From the NCBI GenBank assembly GCA_947175225.1, contig CAMWLX010000026.1:1-17934 (forward strand): a stretch of 17,934 nt of DNA. The letters are read 5' to 3'. Source of the stretch: an uncultured Porphyromonadaceae bacterium (lineage in GTDB: Bacteria > Bacteroidota > Bacteroidia > Bacteroidales > Muribaculaceae). A model generated the notes under the pieces. It searched no databases, was not told the DNA's origin, and saw only the letters and a program-made list of their open reading frames with translations. This document shows positions 14,371-17,934 of the stretch, in pieces. Both the position numbers and the translations under genes were made by a program. Every line of letters begins with the position of its first letter. The first letter of the stretch is position 1.

Positions 14371-14398
14371 TTTTGAATTTAGAATTTTGAATTTAGAA
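14371..14398 (+). repeat. Heptamer tandem repeats upstream of queH
   Basis: Four 7-nt units, TTTTGAA and TTTAGAA alternating, form a 14-nt unit present twice. They lie between the SDR stop codon and the queH start. A TAATTTTG -7-like element (14368-14375) overlaps the first unit but has no matching -33. The same heptamer is repeated after queH. Confidence 0.85.
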
Positions 14399-14408
14399 TT
14401 ATTTTTCA

Positions 14409-14987
14409 TTGAAGAAGAAGTTCAAGATAGAAGTTCCAAACGGTGAAAGCAATGTCCTATTGCACACCTGTTGTGCCCCCTGTTCTTCAGCGATTGTGGA
14501 GTGCATGCTTCAACATGGCATTAAGCCGACCATCTTCTACTGTAACCCCAACATCTATCCCCTCGAGGAATACCTCAAGCGCAAAGATGAATGTACACGC
14601 TACGCCGAATCACTCGGACTGGAAATAGTCGATGCCGACTACGACCATGAAGGATGGCTTGGCTGTGTCAAGGGTCTCGAAAACGAGCCGGAAAGAGGAG
14701 GACGATGTCTGCAATGCTTCAAGATGCGACTTCGCAAGACTGCCCAGTACGCTCGCGACCATGGCTATCACGTAATAACCACCACCCTCGCCTCCAGCCG
14801 TTGGAAAAGCCTCGAACAGATAGAAGAAGCCGGACTTGAAGCATGTGACGACATCCCAGAAGTCACCTTCTGGGCACAAAACTGGCGAAAAGGGGGACTC
14901 TCCGAGCGCCGGGTAGCCATCATCAAAGAAATGAACTTCTACAACCAGACCTACTGCGGCTGCGAATTCTCAATCCGTAATAATTGA
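14409..14987 (+). CDS. queH: Epoxyqueuosine reductase QueH
   Basis: The 192-residue enzyme of the QueH (former DUF208) family reduces epoxyqueuosine to queuosine in tRNA, replacing QueG in lineages that lack it. The metal-binding cysteines are all present: C21, C22 and C25 (LHTCCAPCSS), C100 and C103 (GGRCLQC), and C183 and C185 (TYCGCEFS). NPNIYP (46-51) and ASSRWKS follow the family pattern. The TTG at 14409 is the only plausible start, as no in-frame ATG, GTG or CTG precedes LHTCCAPC at a suitable place. It is either co-transcribed with the SDR gene (45-nt gap) or weakly expressed on its own. Heptamer arrays flank it on both sides, and its stop codon lies inside the first downstream unit. 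Confidence 0.93.
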   Translation: MKKKFKIEVPNGESNVLLHTCCAPCSSAIVECMLQHGIKPTIFYCNPNIYPLEEYLKRKDECTRYAESLGLEIVDADYDHEGWLGCVKGLENEPERGGRCLQCFKMRLRKTAQYARDHGYHVITTTLASSRWKSLEQIEEAGLEACDDIPEVTFWAQNWRKGGLSERRVAIIKEMNFYNQTYCGCEFSIRNN

Positions 14988-15039
14988 GAATTGAGAATTT
15001 AGAATTTAGAATTTAGAATTTAGAATTTAGAATTTAGAA
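14984..15039 (+). repeat. Heptamer tandem repeats downstream of queH
   Basis: Eight units run without interruption: TTGAGAA twice, then TTTAGAA six times. The TGA of queH (14985-14987) is part of the first unit. The unit is the same as in the array upstream of queH, in the same orientation. Tract length probably varies between strains through slippage (inference). Confidence 0.9.
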
Positions 15040-15043
15040 TTAT

Positions 15044-15113
15044 TCATGATGCTCCATGATACATCATGATAAATCCTGATAAATCAAGACAAATCATGCT
15101 ACATCATGATAAG
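15044..15113 (+). repeat. Decamer tandem repeats upstream of purC
   Basis: Five 10-nt units are in exact register from 15064 to 15113: TCATGATAAA, TCCTGATAAA, TCAAGACAAA, TCATGCTACA and TCATGATAAG. Two less regular units precede them (15044-15063). TCATGATAAA also occurs exactly in the leuB leader. The array starts 5 nt after the heptamer array and ends 49 nt before the purC start codon. Confidence 0.75.
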
Positions 15114-15162
15114 TCAAAAACTCTGATAACCGACAACTAAAAACACTGACAACTAAATCAAT

Positions 15163-16107
15163 ATGCAAACCCTAACAAACACCGATTTCAACTTCAAAGG
15201 TCAGGAATCAGTATATCACGGCAAAGTCCGCGATGTATATGACATCGACAACAAATATCTCGTAATGGTCGCTACCGACCGTATCTCTGCATTCGACGTT
15301 ATACTCCCAAAAGGAATACCCTTCAAAGGTCAGGTACTCAACCAGATTGCAGCTCACTTCCTCAAAGCTACAGAAGACATCGTCCCCAACTGGCTTGTCA
15401 CCGTTCCTGATCCCATGGTCACAATCGGTCTTAAGTGCCAGCCACTCAAAATCGAGATGATCGTCCGCGGTTATCTCGCAGGCAGCGCATGGCGCGACTA
15501 TGCCGCCGGTGCACGTGAGATCTGCGGAGTTGCTCTTCCCGATGGACTTAAGGAAAACCAAAAGCTCCCCCACCCCATCCTCACTCCTACCACCAAGGCA
15601 GATGAAGGCCATGACCTGAATATCTCACACGATGAAATTATCGCGCAGGGACTCGTGAGCGCAGACGTTCTTGAACAGGTAGAGAAGTATGCCCTCGCCA
15701 TCTTCGAGCGTGGCACTCAGATGGCAGCGGAACGTGGACTAATCCTCGTCGACACAAAATATGAATTCGGTCTTCTCGACGGCAAAGTGATTCTCATCGA
15801 CGAGATCCACACCCCCGACTCAAGCCGCTACTTCTACGCTGACACCTACGAAGAACTCTTCGAGAAAGGACTTCCTCAGAAACAGCTCAGCAAGGAATTC
15901 GTACGTCAGTGGCTAATCGCCAACGGTTTCATGGGCAAGGAAGGACAGCAAGTGCCAGAAATGACAGATGCATATTGTGAAGAAGTAAGCGACCGCTACA
16001 TCGAGCTCTACGAACACATCACAGGACTCAAATTCGACAAGCAGCCTTGCGACAATCTCTCTGACCGCATCGAAAAGAACGTAACAGCCGCCCTCAAGAC
16101 CCTCTAA
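15163..16107 (+). CDS. purC: Phosphoribosylaminoimidazole-succinocarboxamide synthase (SAICAR synthetase)
   Basis: The 314-residue cytoplasmic enzyme joins aspartate to CAIR using ATP, the eighth step of purine synthesis. Signature segments are GKVRDVYDI (20-28), TDRISAFDV (38-46), GIPFKGQVLNQ (51-61), the KCQPLKIEMIVRGYLAGSAW stretch (91-110), PTTKADEGHD (142-151), LVDTKYEFG (195-203) and DEIHTPDSSRY (213-223). The length of about 314 matches the longer Bacteroidetes and eukaryote-like form rather than the 240-residue form of many bacteria. No close consensus promoter was found in the 175 bp after queH, a stretch taken up mainly by heptamer and decamer repeats. It may be read from upstream or from a non-standard promoter. 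Confidence 0.96.
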   Translation: MQTLTNTDFNFKGQESVYHGKVRDVYDIDNKYLVMVATDRISAFDVILPKGIPFKGQVLNQIAAHFLKATEDIVPNWLVTVPDPMVTIGLKCQPLKIEMIVRGYLAGSAWRDYAAGAREICGVALPDGLKENQKLPHPILTPTTKADEGHDLNISHDEIIAQGLVSADVLEQVEKYALAIFERGTQMAAERGLILVDTKYEFGLLDGKVILIDEIHTPDSSRYFYADTYEELFEKGLPQKQLSKEFVRQWLIANGFMGKEGQQVPEMTDAYCEEVSDRYIELYEHITGLKFDKQPCDNLSDRIEKNVTAALKTL

Positions 16108-16165
16108 CCATAGAAAGCAGACCTTGGCTCCGCACAATCTAAAGCAAACCCAGCCTGCACCAATA

Positions 16166-16206
16166 TAAAAAAACAAGCATCCCACCCACGGGATGCTTGA
16201 TTTTTT
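16166..16206. terminator. Bidirectional terminator between purC and the AAA-ATPase gene
   Basis: A perfect 10-bp stem (16174-16183 with 16190-16199) has a 6-nt loop (ACCCAC). It is preceded by AAAAAAA and followed by ATTTTTT, so it has a U-tract on either strand. It serves purC on the plus strand and the convergent ATPase gene on the minus strand. Confidence 0.88.
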
Positions 16207-16260
16207 ATAAAAGAGTACGCCATTTCAGCATCTCCTCAAAGTAAGTATAAGTATCTCTTC

Positions 16261-17832
16261 TTATTCTTTTGCATCTTCTTCAATAAGGAAATCCTCAATC
16301 GTACGAGTCTTGGAGGAAAATGACGCACCTATCTTGAAGATATGTCTCCCGTCAGTATGGAATTTCCTTGCGTAACGTCTTTCGTTAATTTGGTCGAGAG
16401 CCTGTCGGGCAGTTCCGTCAAATTTAAGCTCGATGATATAGATGAAATTCCGAGTCTCTATCGTCAAATCCATCCGACCTTCAGAAGTGCGTTCCTCGAC
16501 TTTGGCATTAGCTCCGATCAATGTCAGCAACACATATACGGCATTCTGGAAATTATTCTCATTTTCCATCTTCATCTCGTATGAGATACCGGCAAAAAAG
16601 GCCTCCAGTGTCTTCATGAACTTATCCGGCTTACCCATATTCATGCTTGAGATCAAATCGCGTATTTTTCCCTCAACTGTGCCTCGTTTTATCTTTACAT
16701 ATAAAGGCAAGAGCACTCTTGAAAGGTCATCCCTGACCTCATTATTTGGAATTCCAAGCGTAACAATATCGGTATGGCTATCGTAATCCTTTATTGTCAG
16801 ATACCCCGTCTGATAAAGCAGAGCCAACGGATCGGCATTCTTAAGGTCAAGACCGACAAGCGACAGCAGATCACATTGGGTATTCAAAACATCTTCCAGA
16901 TCTGCATCAATATTATGTAGACATTCCGCTATCACAGAAGCTCCTCCGGTCATGCTCCAATAATTGGCTATCATACTTTTTGACAGACAATTCAATACCG
17001 ACCAAGGGTTGTATATGTCACTTCCTTCTTCAGCAAAACGATAACCGTCGTAATTGGTCTTAAGCAGTCCACACGCATCTTCGAAAGATATGTTCTTTTT
17101 TGCTGCAAGACTTTCTATACCCTCTCTAAAATTATCAATGAGTTCCTTCTCCGTAATACCGCAAATGTCGGCATATTTATTATCAAAGGAGATATCATTA
17201 AGGTTGTTGAGATCTGAAAAAACACTTAGTTTACTGAAACGGCTCACTCCTGTAAGGAAAACGAGTTTTATATGCTCCGAAGAACTCTTGAAGTTCGAAT
17301 AGATCGATGCCAACTTTGCCCGATAATGCTCAAAGTTATCTTCCTTGTTGAGATTACCGACGAGTGGTTTATCGTATTCATCAACAAGGATTACAACTTG
17401 TTTGCCGGTCTTCTTATGAGCCGCCTCTATTATTGTAGCAAATCGTTGTGAAATATCGCTGTCTTTCACATCCACTTCGTATTTTTCCTCCCACTTTCTG
17501 AACAGCCTGTCGACAACTCCATCAAGAATCCCCGGTTCAGCATATTTATCAGTGTTAAGGTCAAGGCGAAGCACGGGATATTCAGCCCAATCATAGTCTA
17601 TTGAGTCTATATGAAGCCCTTTGAAAAGATATCTTTCACCCTTAAAAAAGTATTCAAGGGTAGACAGAAAGAGGCTTTTTCCGAAGCGTCGGGGACGCGC
17701 CAGAAAATAATATTTACTTTTGCTCCTGACCATCTTCTCTATGAAAGCCGTCTTGTCTACGTAGAAAGCATTTTCCTCGCGAAGGATCTTGAAGTTCTGC
17801 TGGCCTATAGGGTATCTATCCTCGTAATACAT
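16261..17832 (-). CDS. AAA-ATPase-like protein with C-terminal PD-(D/E)XK nuclease domain (DUF1703 type)
   Basis: The 523-residue cytoplasmic protein belongs to a family present in many copies in gut Bacteroidales. The N-terminal ATPase-like domain (about 5-210) opens with YPIGQQNFKILREENAFYVDKT. It has a Walker A form, ARPRRFGKSLF (45-55), a Walker B, VVILVDEYDKPL (146-157), and TGVSRFS (194-200), whose Arg may act as a sensor. A linker with YNPWSVLN follows. The C-terminal nuclease-like domain (about 410-515) has GRMDL (452-456) and IELKFDG (467-473), which supply the Asp455 and Glu468-x-Lys470 of a PD-(D/E)XK site. All key residues are intact. The true role is unknown; nucleic-acid processing, defence or mobile-element ties have been suggested but not shown. 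It has its own promoter and converges on purC. Confidence 0.92.
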   Translation of the reverse strand: MYYEDRYPIGQQNFKILREENAFYVDKTAFIEKMVRSKSKYYFLARPRRFGKSLFLSTLEYFFKGERYLFKGLHIDSIDYDWAEYPVLRLDLNTDKYAEPGILDGVVDRLFRKWEEKYEVDVKDSDISQRFATIIEAAHKKTGKQVVILVDEYDKPLVGNLNKEDNFEHYRAKLASIYSNFKSSSEHIKLVFLTGVSRFSKLSVFSDLNNLNDISFDNKYADICGITEKELIDNFREGIESLAAKKNISFEDACGLLKTNYDGYRFAEEGSDIYNPWSVLNCLSKSMIANYWSMTGGASVIAECLHNIDADLEDVLNTQCDLLSLVGLDLKNADPLALLYQTGYLTIKDYDSHTDIVTLGIPNNEVRDDLSRVLLPLYVKIKRGTVEGKIRDLISSMNMGKPDKFMKTLEAFFAGISYEMKMENENNFQNAVYVLLTLIGANAKVEERTSEGRMDLTIETRNFIYIIELKFDGTARQALDQINERRYARKFHTDGRHIFKIGASFSSKTRTIEDFLIEEDAKE

Positions 17833-17849
17833 AATTCACAACTTTTCTG

Positions 17850-17881
17850 CAAATTTAATGAATTATCTCTTAATCTCCAAA
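17850..17881 (-). promoter_or_regulatory. Bacteroidetes-type promoter of the AAA-ATPase gene
   Basis: TTTG (17881-17878), a 20-nt spacer and TAAATTTG (17857-17850) on the minus strand match the consensus exactly. Transcription would begin near 17843, leaving a leader of only about 11 nt before the ATG, so translation probably does not depend on a Shine-Dalgarno sequence. Confidence 0.7.
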
Positions 17882-17934
17882 TGATTTCCAACTCATTCTG
17901 CTTCCGACCACATAATAGCCAAGTTCTATTGAAA

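Overview
The window looks like chromosomal DNA from a gut member of the Bacteroidales, probably Muribaculaceae or a close relative; the family-level call is an inference. Three things point that way. Several genes are preceded by the Bacteroidetes promoter pattern, TTTG or TTG at -33 and TAnnTTTG at -7. A secreted protein ends in a YDLQGR-type tail like those of Bacteroidetes exported proteins. The gene families present (PL11, GH105, DUF4861, GH2, PepSY-like, AAA-ATPase/DUF1703-like, SDR-type mannonate oxidoreductase) are also typical. No tRNA, rRNA, CRISPR array, intact insertion sequence or phage gene was seen.

Layout. (1) 51-2279, minus strand: a small secreted PepSY-like protein and a 535-residue secreted protein of unknown function, separated by a strong hairpin terminator. 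(2) 2441-9088, plus strand: a four-gene operon for rhamnogalacturonan-I (RG-I) breakdown. It encodes a PL11 rhamnogalacturonan lyase, a lipoprotein GH105 unsaturated rhamnogalacturonyl hydrolase, a secreted DUF4861 protein and a secreted GH2 glycosidase, and it ends at a large palindromic terminator. The lyase should cut the Rha-GalUA backbone and leave unsaturated galacturonyl ends, GH105 should remove those ends, and GH2 probably trims beta-galactosyl or similar decorations. DUF4861 has no settled role here. No SusC/SusD transporter or regulator lies in the window. (3) 9340-10680, plus strand: an exported helical-repeat protein with one C-terminal membrane helix. It resembles the sensory half of a Bacteroidetes TPR histidine kinase without the kinase, and its 3' end overlaps leuB by 32 bp tail to tail. 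(4) 10649-13316, minus strand: leuA then leuB for leucine synthesis, with no leuC or leuD between them. (5) 13551-16107, plus strand: an SDR oxidoreductase (probably D-mannonate oxidoreductase), queH (last step of queuosine synthesis) and purC (purine synthesis). (6) 16261-17832, minus strand: an AAA-ATPase/PD-(D/E)XK protein that converges on purC across a bidirectional terminator.

The most unusual non-coding features are short tandem repeats. Heptamer arrays (TTTAGAA and variants) sit on both sides of queH, and the queH stop codon lies inside the first downstream unit. Decamer arrays (about YCATGRKAMN) occur in sense orientation just upstream of both leuB and purC and share the exact unit TCATGATAAA. 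Two apparent TTG start codons, upstream of the helical-repeat gene and of the SDR gene, are better read as -33 promoter elements, so both genes start at downstream ATGs. I do not see clear evidence of a wholly new multi-gene system. The best leads are the sensor without an output domain, the DUF4861 protein in the RG-I operon, and the repeat arrays.
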